A program made the position numbers and the translations under genes. Of a stretch of DNA of 64,000 nt, positions 24,961-36,544 are shown piece by piece (positions within the stretch are counted from its first letter, which is position 1; every line of letters begins with the position of its first letter). Below the pieces are notes generated by a model. The model was not told the DNA's origin. It did no database searches and saw only the letters and a program-made list of their open reading frames with translations. Source of the stretch: Erpobdella octoculata. Taxonomy: Eukaryota > Annelida > Clitellata > Hirudinida > Erpobdellidae. The stretch lies in the NCBI GenBank assembly GCA_963978895.1, contig OZ022238.1, positions 9,221,855 to 9,285,854 on the forward strand. Reading direction: 5' to 3'.

Positions 24961-25629
24961 ATTAATTGCTCCTTAAATAAACTTTTGGCACAAATCCTTT
25001 GCAAAAAACCCAAATACTTTACGGTGTCTATCTTTAAAGTTTATTTTTATCACCAGCCGGCCAGCTTAAATGCATCATCAAGTTTTTTAAGCTCCAAAAA
25101 TGCGCTAAAAATAAAAGTTTAACAATCAGAACTTTTAGAAAACTCACAAAGTTGGGTAGGTGAAACAGCTGTTCGAGTATAATACAACCAAATTAAGGAA
25201 ATAGGATGAGGTAAAAATGTATTATAAGCAATGGCACTGAGGCTCAAAATAAGTTTTTCTTAGAGAACTTATAAAACTATTTAGGTAAATAAAAACACTG
25301 TCATTGAAGTATGGAGCCTAGAAAGACATTAAAATTTAGAGGCTTTTAGACTGGTTGTTTTTGTGCCGATGCTTTTTACGATGGTATCCATTATTGGTTC
25401 TGTTCTAATTTGTAGGTTATTCCATCTCGTTTTTTTTTATTTTACTGATTTTTATAAAATAACTGTGCAATTTATTGTATTATTGAAGTTACAAGTGAAG
25501 GGCCAAGAGACCTCTAATATTATCTGACACAATTTCAAATAATTAACTGAGCAAGAAAGAATTCACAAAAACATTTTGCTCAGCTACGCAAACAAAACAA
25601 AAACAAATAAGATCAAAAGCATTGGCATC

Positions 25630-25925
25630 AGTCAATTGTGCTCAAAACAGAATCTTATTTTCAGTGAAACTGGAGTTCGTTGTCGCTGAAACAGCATGTC
25701 CTGGAAGAGCATTGCATACGTTGATGAGACGACATGTAAAATAATTATTTGTAATGTCACAGCGACAAAAACCATGTTGCAGCTTGGAACCATGGCCTAT
25801 GGTGCTGAAAGTGTCCCATAACTTTTGAATCCACCATGGTTTTATCATCTTGTACCACAAACACAAATCCACATACTCTAGGGATCTCAGACCAAGAGCA
25901 GTAAGTCGGGCAGGGCAGGGCACAA
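25630..25925 (-). mobile_element. LINE C-terminal fragment
   Basis: The minus-strand frame reads RLTALGLRSLEYVDL, then NYFTCRLINVCNALPGHAVS, the characteristic tail of CR1/Jockey-like reverse transcriptases. Internal deletion and decay are evident. Confidence 0.65.
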
Positions 25926-26464
25926 CAGGTGGAAAACAGGGTACGTGTATATGGCTTTGGTTAATTGACGTTGAAGTCGTTTCAATACATCAATACTATA
26001 TTGAAAGACAATTTACGACATTAATATTCTGATAACACGGGTTACTACAACAAATGAAAGTTGAACCGTAAACTATTCACGTTGACGTCTGACCCTAAAT
26101 CGACTTCGCAATCATAAATAGCACCAAAGATTGTTGCTGAAAGCAAGAAGATTTTCGAAGAAAGGTTTAAAGAATTACGTCATCGAGGTGTTCGCATATC
26201 AACTGCTTGGTTGATCGTTGGAAAACAAAGTAAAATGTCAAAAACGTTGTGTTTTTGAAATATATTTAAATTGTCAAGTTAATGTTTCAAAATGTTATAA
26301 ACATTGAAGCGACACCGACACTTCTAAAAGATATTGAATATTCTGAGAAAGTCATAAACATTTTCGTACCAAGCCAAAAATACATAAATTATACCATTAT
26401 TTTTGTTAAATAAAAAACTTCTTTTAAAAATTTGTTTGTAAAATCATAGCAATCCAAAAAATCA

Positions 26465-26839
26465 TTAATTGTCCGGACGAACACAAACGCCAGCGTAGAC
26501 ATTGAAGACCATCTCGTTTGGACATGGCATGACGTAGCACTGACCCCATTGGCTGCATTGAACAAAGCTGTCAGGAGAGTCATTGTTGAAGAAAAACTGC
26601 CAATAACCCAGCTTTGAAGTCATGGGGTTTTTGCAGGGGTTTCTGTCCGCACAGTTATAAAGACGGTTGTCTTTCATTTGGGCTAATGTTATTCCTGCAT
26701 ATATCAATTTAGTTAATGAATATTTTTTTTTAAATCAAAATTTCAATGAATGGTTCTGGAATCTTAAAAACTTGAGTGAAAAAAATTATTCAACCTGCTA
26801 AGAGGACAACTGTAGCGCCAATGCAGTCATACGGATCAT
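26465..26839 (-). pseudogene. CBM14-type chitin-binding peptide, one-base deletion in signal exon
   Basis: The minus-strand exon 2 (26694-26465) is intact and encodes LYNCADRNPCKNPMT, SFVQCSQWGQCYVMPC and VCVRPDN with all six cysteines. The exon 1 counterpart runs 26839-26795 with a good donor (caggttgaat) and a 100-nt intron, but it is 45 nt long where both intact paralogs have 46. From the ATG the frame hits TAG; shifting one base inside gcgctacagttg restores a hydrophobic signal segment (TVVLLAG). So a single-base deletion, or an assembly error, breaks the gene. Opposite in strand to the two intact copies. It could be rescued by an unrecognised upstream exon. Confidence 0.7.
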
Positions 26840-27444
26840 CTTTAATAGAAAAAATTAACCAATTAACCAAAGCAACTGTTTTTATTTAAGAATTTACCAA
26901 TTTTGAAAGCGTTTTACGCTTCTTTATAAAGCCGAAAACTTTTCAAAATTTTCTTCTTTTATTAATATTTTAAAACTATTACCTGAGGCCTTTGTGTTGT
27001 AAGCTTAACAAAGAATTTATTTAGCGCTTGTCTTTATGTATCTATTCACAGCATTCAAGTTAAGTCTACTAGCCTAATGATGCCTCTAAGGCCTTTTTCT
27101 ACATAAACTATTGTTGAATGAACTCTTAAAAATATTTTTTTGTGCCATTTGGAATAAAAAAAACTTACCAGTGGAAGTTGAAAAAAGGGTCTTAGTCTGT
27201 CTAATTTTGTCAATTAGCCCAAATCATTGTGACACAGATGCGTTTAATTGTTTACTAAAATATTATTTGTTTTGAGTAGTTCCAATTACTTTTGGTGTTT
27301 ATTCTTTCTTTAAGTTCTGTCAAAAAAACTAATTTTCTTTCTGACTAAAGTTTTTTTGAATGATTTGATTTGTTTTTAAAGTAGTTTTTATAGCCATGGT
27401 CTAAAATTATTATAAATAGTTCTTCACTAAGTTAAACAATTTAA

Positions 27445-28590
27445 TAAGGCTTTCGACTGCATCCATTGGCCATCATTGTGGACGGCATTGGAAAGAGAAA
27501 ACATACCACCGAAAGTCATCCGTTTGTTACAAGCGTCGTATAGTGGTTCGACCAGCTGCATCCAAATTCGAAACGACCTATCGGACGAGTTTACCATTCA
27601 AACCGGTGTCCGACAGGGAGACATCGCCTCTCCGCTTTTATTTAACGCCGTGATCGATGCGATCATGAGGAAATCGTTCGAAGGAAGGCGTGGTGTTCAA
27701 TACAACAAAAACAACTTTGTCACTGATCTGATGTTCGCGGACGATAGCGCCGTATTCGCCGCCACCGACGTGGAAGCTACAGATTGCCTAAACGACATCG
27801 GCGATATTGCCAAGTCATACGGCCTAAAGATCAACGCCGAGAAGACCAAGGTATTAACAACGGACGGGTCGCCAGCTCATGTCCACCTAAATGATGTCCA
27901 GATCGAGCAAGTGACGAAATTTAAATACCTTGGATCGATCGTGCAGGAAAAGAAGACGTCGTCGTCGGCCGACGTCCACAGCCGCGTTGGCCAGGTGACT
28001 GCGGCATTTGCAGCGCTCAGGTGGTGCGTTTGGAAGAGAACGAACATTGCAATCAAGACAAAAATTCGTCTTTGCCGAACATTGATTCTTCCGATCCTCC
28101 TATATGGCTCGGAGACATGGACATTGTTTAAATCCGATGTGAATAGACTTGAAGTATTCCAAATGCAATGCCTGCGGCGAATACTGGGAGTCTCCATCCG
28201 CGACCGCATTCGAAACGAGACGATCCGTGAACGGTGTGATCGACAACCACTGATCGACGAACACATCCAAAAACGGCGACTACGGTGGTTCGGGCACGTC
28301 TGCCGAATGGATGATAAACGGCTTCCCAATAGTTTACTTTGGCGGGAGCGACCGCCTGGCTGCCGCATCCAACGTTCGGCGCCAAAGAAAACATGGCTGA
28401 AAATTATTGATGGGGACCTCAAGAGGAATCGACTGACCGCCGATGGGGCGAGAAGGGTTGCAGCCGATCGAGGAAAATAGAAGATTGTTGTGGAAGACGT
28501 TCGTGGTCCCGTGGCACCGACAGCAGCGTATTGGCTTCGAGGACATCCTCCTCCCCAAGCGCCGGCTACGGACTAAATAATAATAATAAT
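27445..28590 (+). mobile_element. 5'-truncated RTE/R4-like LINE fragment
   Basis: Begins abruptly within the reverse transcriptase at KAFDCIHWPSLW, and includes TGVRQGDIASPLLFN, the catalytic FADD box, LKINAEKTK, the thumb (FKYLGS) and a tail with RRLRWFGHVCRM. The terminal sequence is (TAA)n-like at 28,575. An in-frame TAG at 28,478 sits where relatives read Trp, after which coding-like sequence continues (EDVRGPVAP). It differs from the CR1/L2-like LINEs elsewhere in the window. Confidence 0.8.
27476..28480 (+). pseudogene. Reverse transcriptase fragment with premature stop
   Basis: An open stretch of 334 codons within the LINE fragment, with YGSETW and the C-terminal zinc-finger-free tail GHVCRM. 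It lacks fingers upstream of motif A and ends at a TAG that probably replaced Trp. GC content is clearly higher than in the surrounding AT-rich DNA, as expected for a recent insertion. Confidence 0.75.
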
Positions 28591-29079
28591 GCTGTAAAAA
28601 TGTTAATTGATAACTATAATCTTTGGATTTTTGAAAATAAATTGTAAACTGTGATTTTTATTATAAGGGCTATAAAGTTAGGGTTTTAAGCTGATAATGG
28701 TTATCTTATTTATGAATTTAAGCAAAGACAAAATAATTGAAATACGTGAGTAATTTCTGAATTATTTCTTCTTCCTCAACCAGAATTCTTCTAAACGACG
28801 CCGTCACGCAAAATAATTTTCAACAAAAGCCAGCCGAATCTTTTGTATGCTATTCATGCCTAGACTTACGTGTTAACCCATAGTTGCTGCCTTCAATTTT
28901 TTCAAATGGTTTTAAGCTTATTTCAACTCGAATTTGAAACAGTCAATTACATTTTTGTTTTACCCCAAACATTTTTTTTTAAATATAAATATGTCATATG
29001 TAAAGTTTTTTATATATTAACAATAATAACAATTAAGAACAATTTTCGGCAAAAAAATTGCTTTTTCTAAACATTTTTT

Positions 29080-29168
29080 TTAAAGTTCTTCTTTAACCTT
29101 ATAAGGCTGGTCTGACACAAACGACAGTCCTGGTGGACATGGCATGAAGTGGCACTGACCCCATTTTT
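29080..29168 (-). pseudogene. CBM14 peptide fragment
   Basis: The minus strand reads WGQCHFMPCPPGLSFVSDQP, matching the C-terminal half of the CBM14 peptides (WGQCYVM-C-PGLVF). The N-terminal half and last cysteine are lost, and T/A runs replace the upstream part. A dead copy of the family. Confidence 0.75.
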
Positions 29169-29924
29169 TTAAAAGCACATTAAAAATGTAAATAATTAAC
29201 TTTAGCTGAATTTTTATGTATATTTTTTTCGTAAAATACATTGCTTTCTGATTTATTGGACGGTTCAAAATGACATAATTCTCTGCTGACTTTCCAAAAA
29301 ACTTTGATTATAAAATGTTCGCTACGTTGCAATTTTTTTTATAGAAGTTTGTGCTCTATCGAACGCAATTTAAAATAATTTTATAAAAAAAAATTTTACA
29401 AGTTACTTTTTACAAGTAAAAATTATATTTTTATTTGTCAAATATATAGTATTAATAAAACTATTTACTATTTTTCTATATAAAAATGAGTTCTTAAAAA
29501 ATAGTTTTTTTAAAAACAAAGTTTTTACAGTTCACTTGTTATATCCTCTATAATAACTTTGTCGTTGTAAGCTTGATTGAGTGATGCTTGATTCTATTTG
29601 ACCCAAACATATGGAAGTCAAGCATTACCCACTTTTCAATATCCAATCAAGCTAACATTTTGTCATTTTGTGAATATATCTGTGATCAAATAACGATCCT
29701 TTTTTTAAATTTTCAGATTTACTTGACAAATCAAATTAGCCCTATTTCCTGCTGACTTTCTCGAACAAATTCATTTTGAGATGATCGATAAGTAACGTTA
29801 ATAATTAATGTACTTTTTATGTTAGTTAGGTGACGCATCATTACAACAAACTTTGTTTGTTGTTTGTTTGTTTGTTTGTTTGTAAGTTTTGTTTTTTTGT
29901 TTGTTTGTTATTTCACGCAACTGA

Positions 29925-30000
29925 TGTTTTTGAAAACAACGCGTCTCGGCCGATCAACGAAGTTAAGCAACGTCGAGTTCGGTAAGTACTAAGATGGGTG
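29925..30000 (+). pseudogene. 5S rRNA-derived repeat, unit 1
   Basis: Contains cgatcaacgaagttaagcaa followed by cgtcgagttcggtaagtact and gatgggtg, the internal region of 5S rRNA including box A- and box C-like elements. About 16 nt at the 5' end and 33 nt at the 3' end are missing or unrecognisable, so this is not a functional 5S gene. Its spacer is homologous to that after unit 2. Confidence 0.8.
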
Positions 30001-30215
30001 TCATTAAATACATTAATCCGTTTTTAGATTTAAAAAACATTAAACACTAAAAAATGAAAAATAATAAAACAATATAAAAAATACTTAGATTTAAAAAAAC
30101 ACTACAAAATAAAAAATAATATAAAGTATAAATTTTTTTTAAAACAACGCTCATACTAATGTACTAAATGATTAAAAACGATATTAAATTGTACATATTA
30201 CATTTTTCAGCACAT

Positions 30216-30294
30216 ATGTTGTTTTTGAAAATACTGCGACTCCTCCGATCAACGAAGTTAGGCAACGTTGAGCTCGGTTAGTGCTTCGATGGTT
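30216..30294 (+). pseudogene. 5S rRNA-derived repeat, unit 2
   Basis: Contains cgatcaacgaagttaggcaa then cgttgagctcggttagtgct, 295 bp after the equivalent point in unit 1. The spacers share gttttagatttaaa, caacgctc and ctaatgtactaaa. Together they are two decayed units of a tandem 5S array or a 5S-derived repeat. Confidence 0.8.
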
Positions 30295-30490
30295 GTCAAT
30301 AAATACATAAATCTGTTTTTAGATTTAAATAAAATTAAACACTAAAAATGAAAAATAATAAAAAATATAAAAAATTATTAGATTTAGAAAAATGAGCACT
30401 AAAAAAAAAGAAAATTTCTATAAATCATGAACAATATTTTTTAAACAACGCTCGTATACTAATGTACTAAAAGATTAAAATAAAATTAAA

Positions 30491-30640
30491 GTGTACGTAT
30501 TAAAATTTTGCGAACTAAATTTTTTATTTTGAAGATCAGAGCGTTGGCCGTTATCTATACAATATCTATAACCGACTATCGTCCATCGCTTTAATCTTCC
30601 ATACTAAAAGTTTAGTTCAAAAAATGTTAATATGTACAGG
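30491..30640. repeat. Inverted repeat at end of the 5S-derived array
   Basis: The arm 30,491-30,543 (gtacgtattaaaattttgcg to gaagatcagagcg) is the approximate reverse complement of 30,587-30,640. The right arm extends to about 30,680 with more of the 5S spacer inverted (caacgctc). The loop is about 43 nt. Confidence 0.7.
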
Positions 30641-31899
30641 AGCGTTGTTTTTAAAAAAATATGTTTTATACTTAATATCATTTTATGTTATTATCAGAAA
30701 ACCGATAATAAACAAATAGAAGTTGCCGATTATTAATATACGAGGTGAAAAAATATCAAGCCTGCACTCAATTAAACGCATATACTGCGATGTGTCTATC
30801 AGCATTTCAGGCTTTGGCAGAACGATTATTTTTTGGACTTTTAAAACTTTTCATTTCTCTAAGAAATGTATTAAAAGTCGACATTCTGAATGCAATTTTA
30901 TTTTGAGAATGAATCAGATATATACATAAACTTTATATTAAAATGATTTTGAAATATATTTTAATAAAAATTAAAAAAAAAATTGTATACTGGGTAATTG
31001 AGTCTAAAGTTTTTATATTTTTTTATTATTTGAAACTATTTTAAATGTCAAGTCGAGAGTTGACGCCACGACGCTTCAGTTTAATTAGAGTCTGAGATGA
31101 TTTGAACTCTTTGTTCGCAGTTGATTCCAGTATTTATTTTTTAATTAGTTTAATAATCATTATCATCATCATTGTTTATTTGTAAAGCATCACTTTTTCA
31201 TATCAAATAGTAGTTAAACATTCTCCAACTACTATGTGTATGAGTGTGCATCAAACATTCACTTGGGTGGCCGTTCTATCTCTACGTATTCTTCTAATTA
31301 CCAATTTCATCTTGGTGTTTTTGTCACGCATTTGTAACAAAAAAACTGGAGACTACAGCAAAGGTAAAAAAAACAGATTAACTTCTAAAAAGACAATACT
31401 TAGTTATCCTATTCCGAATCTTATACCACCTAGGATTAAGTATAGCTAATGTGATTTAAACCTGTCCTTAATTAGGTTTGCTGATTGTTTCATGGAATGA
31501 ATTGTTTGTCATATATGTGTTGTTTACCTTAGTGGTGTGGTTGATTATGTGATTTATATTTTAGTGGTTGAATATGTGTTGTATATATTAGTGTCGTTGC
31601 CGGAATCTGTTGCAATTTGTAAAACTAATTACTATGGTTATTTATTTATTTTTATATTTGTCCATTATGGTAGAAGAAGTATTAACGAGCAAACAAAAAA
31701 CCACACTCCATGGTTACTAAGTGCTAAAGCTAAGGGCATTCAACTCGACATAATTTTCAAATAAATCCCTGAGGATGTAAATAAGTTTGAATAGGAAACG
31801 CATCAATGAACACCTTACTTCTGCGAAATAATCAACGCCCTGTTGAGCAACAACCCAACCTCATTGGTTGAAGGCTGATTTTTCTGGCCTTGTTAAAAC

Positions 31900-31907
31900 T
31901 TTAAAAG
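31900..31907 (+). promoter_or_regulatory. TATA-like box of CBM14 gene 2
   Basis: TTTAAAAG followed by gcgcggcgtggcaagctg, conserved with 8266 upstream of gene 1. Confidence 0.55.
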
Positions 31908-32082
31908 GCGCGGCGTGGCAAGCTGCAAAACTGTAATTGCTTGAAGAAGACGATCAAAGAATCTCAATCGCTGAATAAGTAAAGTATTTTTTATTTAATT
32001 TTTTGTCTTGATTTTTGAAATTGTTTTACACACAATGTAACCTCATAAATTTACTTTATTATAGAATCAAAAATAAATCAAA

Positions 32083-32425
32083 ATGAAGAGTTTGATGCTG
32101 TTAGTCCTTGCTGTTTTCCTGTTTGCAGGTAGTGACAATTTTTAATATTGTATACAATAGAAAAAACCTAAATACATTATAATACTTATAATTACTTACA
32201 GCAATTGCTTTTGTCGACGTTGAGGCAGTGGACACAGGATTCTACAACTGTGCAGCCAAAAACCCGTGCAAGAATCCTATGACAGGTACTCAGTACTATT
32301 TCAACAACGACTACCTCACCAAGTTTGTTCAATGCAGCCAGTGGGGCCAATGCTACGTTATGGACTGTCAACCAGGACTGGTCTTTAACGTTTTCGCAAG
32401 TGTTTGCGTTCGCCCGTCAACTTAA
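32083..32425 (+). CDS. Secreted single-domain CBM14-type chitin-binding peptide (copy 2)
   Basis: Exons 32083-32128 and 32202-32425, joined in phase 1, give 89 residues. A likely 5'-UTR intron spans 31979-32064. Signal peptide MKSLMLLVLAVFLFA. The mature domain has the same six cysteines as copy 1 with KNPCKNPMTGTQYYFNNDYL and MDCQPGLVFN. Intron positions and the 46-nt first exon are identical to copy 1, and homology spans from about 31,685 to about 32,745. Copy 2 has two extra C-terminal residues. Likely extracellular chitin binding; co-regulation with copy 1 is suggested by the shared promoter region. Confidence 0.87.
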
Positions 32426-32764
32426 GTTGAACATTTTTAACTCTTACTGAAAACAAATTATGTCCGAATTGTTTTGTTAAACAGTTTTTACAATGTTTGT
32501 TTGTGTTTCAAGAATAAACAACTTAAAAACTTTGTGTCTCCTCAGTTATTGTTTATGGCAAATTTTGATCTTTGAACACAAACAAAACATCTCTCATAAG
32601 ACCGAGTTTGTATTGAAACGACGTCACACAATAAAGCTCACATCTTGTGCGCTGAACTCTCAAATTTCTTAGTAGATAAAAACTGAGTTATGGAAGAATG
32701 ACTTTATGGGTTTATGGCTATCATTTACGGTATAAGTATAAATAATATTTTATTAAAAACAAAA

Positions 32765-33532
32765 AAAAATTACAGCATTTATTTATTTATTTATTTTTTT
32801 ATTTATTTATTTGACAAATTTAAAGTGGCGTAAATCAAACGACTTCAAGGCCACATACAAAAATGAATAGAACAAAAAGTTAAATTTTCATAAGGTATTG
32901 TTTCAATTCTTTTTTAAACATTACAAAATCAGGTGCTGCTCTTATCTCCAAGGGAAGACTATTCCAAATTTTTGCTGCTGCAGCAGGAAAACTTCTATCA
33001 CCAGCACTTTTTAGACGAGTAGAGGGAACGAAGAGAAGAGCCGAAGATGCAGATCTGAGATTCCCCCTTGATTGAATATTACTAATGGGCAAAATTACTT
33101 CCATTAAGTATGAAGGAGCCAAACAGTTGAGACATTTAAAGACTATTTGAGCTACTTTGAAGATAATTCTACACCTGACGTTCAACCAATATAGTTCTTG
33201 AAGTACTGGAGTGATGTGATCGCAGCGTCTTCGACCGGTCAAAAGCCTTGCCGCCGCATTCACCACTGATTGAAGGCGATGAGTCAAGATCTTCGGGAGT
33301 CCAACCAGTGTGGAATTACAATAGTCCAGTTTTGAAAACACCAATGAAGTAATAAGCAAGTTAAGCGCCAGGGGGGGTAGAGATGAAGCAACAGTTTTGA
33401 TTTGACGTAAGGTTGAAAAGCAGCTTTGGGTGATGCGACTAACGTGAGTGTTCATACGCATGTCTGAATCAAAGAAAGCACCCAAATTGCGAACTGAATC
33501 AGATGGAGAGATCCAATCTTTACCCATTCTCA

Positions 33533-33540
<8 letters not shown>
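32765..33540 (-). mobile_element. 5'-truncated CR1/L2-like LINE fragment
   Basis: The minus-strand frame (33,540-32,880) carries SVRNLGAFFDSD, KLDYCNSTLVGLP, RLQSVVNAAARLL, HITPVLQELYWL and AAKIWNSLPLEI, the CR1/L2 thumb and tail. The 3' end is a short UTR and an (AAAT)n tail at 32,774-32,812. The catalytic YADD region is absent, truncated at an (AT)n tract. Related to but distinct from the element at 2,313. Confidence 0.85.
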
Positions 33541-33568
<28 letters not shown>

Positions 33569-33585
33569 GTATATATATATATTTA
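33530..33585. repeat. (AT)n/(GTAT) microsatellite
   Basis: AT repeat with ATGT interruptions at the LINE truncation point. Confidence 0.9.
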
Positions 33586-33761
33586 GTCAATGTTCAGGTT
33601 TATTGAATTGGTTGGTGAAAGCACACAAAAATCTTTCCATAAATGACCAGACATGTTTTAGAGGGGAAAGGGTCACACGTTTGTGACGATGTGTAAAAAA
33701 AGAAAAAAAAGTCTATGATATGTACGTTATATCGAAATCAATGAGAACATTGACTTTTAGG

Positions 33762-34016
<255 letters not shown>

Positions 34017-34029
34017 TTGTGGCTGAGTC

Positions 34030-35030
34030 ACATAGCACTGTAGACTAATGTAGAGCATCAACAAAGCAGAGTTGAGTCTGGACACAGCTCTTAGCTGGAC
34101 ACTGCTATCTCTGTCTGTTTGTCTGCACCTAACTTCTATCTTACCAAACCAAAATATTTAAATTTATTATCAGCAAGTCCAGCAAAAAATTAAGTTTTTT
34201 AAAAACACACTTTTTTATTTTTGCATTACGCAAAATAATTTCTAAAAGCAATAATACTTTTACCTTTGTTTATAGTAATATTTTAATTAAATTTTAATAG
34301 GTTTTTGACTATCGATAACTTCAAACCTTATCATTACAAAATAAATCAGTTGACATTGCAATATTCCACTATTTTAAATAAAAAGACTTTTCCAAATTCT
34401 AGATCTGATGGACATATATTGCAAAAAAATACAAAATTTCAGATATAGTCATGAATACCTAAAGGTTTATTAAATTGACGCAAGCTCCATCTGTTGAATA
34501 ATTTGGAATTACACAAATCACTACAAAGTGCTTTTTCAACTCTTTACAAAATAAATATTGAAATCGCTTCGGAAATAATTGCGCATTGTTTTTGAATGTG
34601 GCTTAAGTCTATGCTGAAAGTATCAAAATTCTAAGTAATCTAAAATTTTGTAAAGTTTTTCTATATATTCCGCTGGAGTGCACATATTTGCATATGTGAT
34701 CCTTCAACTTGGTCGATAAATAAATATAGTAAATAAATAGCGTTCAGGACTCTGGGTAGAGTTTTCTAAACTTCATTTAAGATTTAACTGTTTCTTACTG
34801 TTTGGATCTTGTATTAATTTTTCTAATAAAAAACCAATACAAGCGGAAAGTCAATAATACGCCGACATTTAGCTAGCCACTGTTCAAATCTGTGAATCTA
34901 GCTTAAGCTTAGCAGATTTATTCATGTTTTTTAGAAATGGAACGGATGCGAAAACTTAGATAAGTAGTGAAAATAAACACAAAATATATTTAGAACATTT
35001 TAAAATACATTACAAAGGAAAAAAATAATT
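34030..35030. other. No supported gene
   Basis: AT-rich intergenic sequence, no recognised repeat or coding exon. Confidence 0.5.
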
Positions 35031-35036
35031 TCTTTC

Positions 35037-35190
35037 GAGTTATCCGATTATATATTTCATATAGTTTGGCAAAATATAAAAGTGTGGGTCGTTCAGTTCT
35101 TATGTTTTTATTGCTGACAGTGTGTAAAAAATAAACATCCCACATTTTTATATTTTATCAAACTATTTAAGAAATATAATCAGTTAACAA
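35037..35190. mobile_element. Palindromic MITE, copy 1
   Basis: A full-length imperfect palindrome: aaaatataaaagtgtggg on the left, cccacatttttatattttat on the right. Related copies lie at 43,681 and 49,556. No coding capacity. Confidence 0.7.
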
Positions 35191-35329
35191 GAAATAAAAT
35201 AAAATTTTTATCAATTGTGTTTGTTCAGCAGTTTCTCTGTGTTTTTCAAAGTTTCTCAATTTCATTTCGACTCTGTTTTTGAAGTTTTTTATTTTGTAAC
35301 GAGACCTTATTTCATTTTTTTATTTAAGC

Positions 35330-35449
35330 CTAGCGCTGCATTTAAGTTTTGTTTGGCCTTGCGTTTTTATCAATTTTTCTTTCAATAATCTCAAAAGAAA
35401 AATTAATAGAAAACGCAAGGCTAAAAGAGAAAAACTTAAATGCAGCGTT
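35330..35449. repeat. 120-bp hairpin-forming palindrome
   Basis: cgctgcatttaagttttgtt and ggccttgcgtttt at the left are mirrored by aaaacgcaaggct and aaaaacttaaatgcagcg at the right, around a loop of roughly 20 nt. Confidence 0.8.
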
Positions 35450-35467
35450 GAAAAAATTTTTTTTTTT

Positions 35468-35689
35468 ATTGTACTTCGACATGACTTATTGAGATAAATA
35501 AATAAAAACATTAATCAATAAGGTGGAAAAAAACTGTCTATAGAATGTACTACCGCCGCCATATACAAATTTTAAGGTTTTTCTGCCTGAAAGAAGTTGA
35601 AGCAAACTATATGATATCAGTTTTTTTTCACCCCACTGATTAATGTTATTATTTATTTATCTCAATAATTCATGTTGGAGTACAATCAA
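35468..35689. mobile_element. MITE-like element with about 70-bp inverted repeats
   Basis: Left arm attgtacttcgacatgactt to aataaggtgg is inverted at 35,620-35,689 (cattgattaatg-like to attcatgttggagtacaat), with an 80-bp core. Likely a non-autonomous DNA transposon. Confidence 0.65.
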
Positions 35690-36544
35690 ATTAAATAAAC
35701 TTGCCATTATTTCCAATCAAATGTAGTTTTTTTGGCTAAAAAACATCTGTAAAATCTCATTCACGTTGAACGCTGATGTCGTCACAAGAGACTCGCAAGG
35801 CTACTCATTCATGAATTCTTTGCTTTGATTCTAGATTTAATTATTAACGAGAGAAAGAGAAGGAAAAAAAGAGAAAAACAGGAAGTGATAAAAAGAAAAA
35901 GACAGAGACAAAAATAGAGAGACAAAAAAAGAGAGAGGAAGAAAAAAAAGAAAAAAAGAAGAGAGTAAAAAAACGGGAGAAAGAGAGAAAAAAATGACCT
36001 GACAGAATAAAAAATTTAGAAAAAAAATATATTTATACATTTGTATTTTTTTTTAAATTTAAAAAAAATTCTTTATGTAAACATTTCTTCATTTGAAAAA
36101 GTTTTTCTAAAAATGTTTGTTTCAACTATTTTTCGATAAAATTAACCTTTTGCACACGCTCTTTGTATGACATGGTGCACAAGCACCTTCTTTAAATCTT
36201 CGCCTTTATGATTAATGATGCTAATGCATAGAAATTCAGTTCAATCCATAATTATACATAATATATCGCTTGTTTTACAAAAGTTCACGTTTGAAAGATC
36301 TGTTTGATAAAGGTTTTTTTATGATGTTTCGACATCAATATGGAGAGAACTTGTGTTAATGGGTTTTTACTGCAAACACTTTCGTAACCCTCCAGATAAC
36401 GCATAAAAAACAGCAACTTTGAAACTTCTATACATTTTTCAGTGTCATGATCATTTTAACATAGCACAGCGTTTTTAATTGTTAAACGCTTCCCAGAAAA
36501 ACGATTTATGTTTCTCAACGTTAAATCAAAAAATTAAAGTTGAA

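Noticed and set aside
29925..30294. Functional 5S rRNA genes
   Set aside because: Both units lack recognisable 5' and 3' ends and carry several substitutions in the internal control region.
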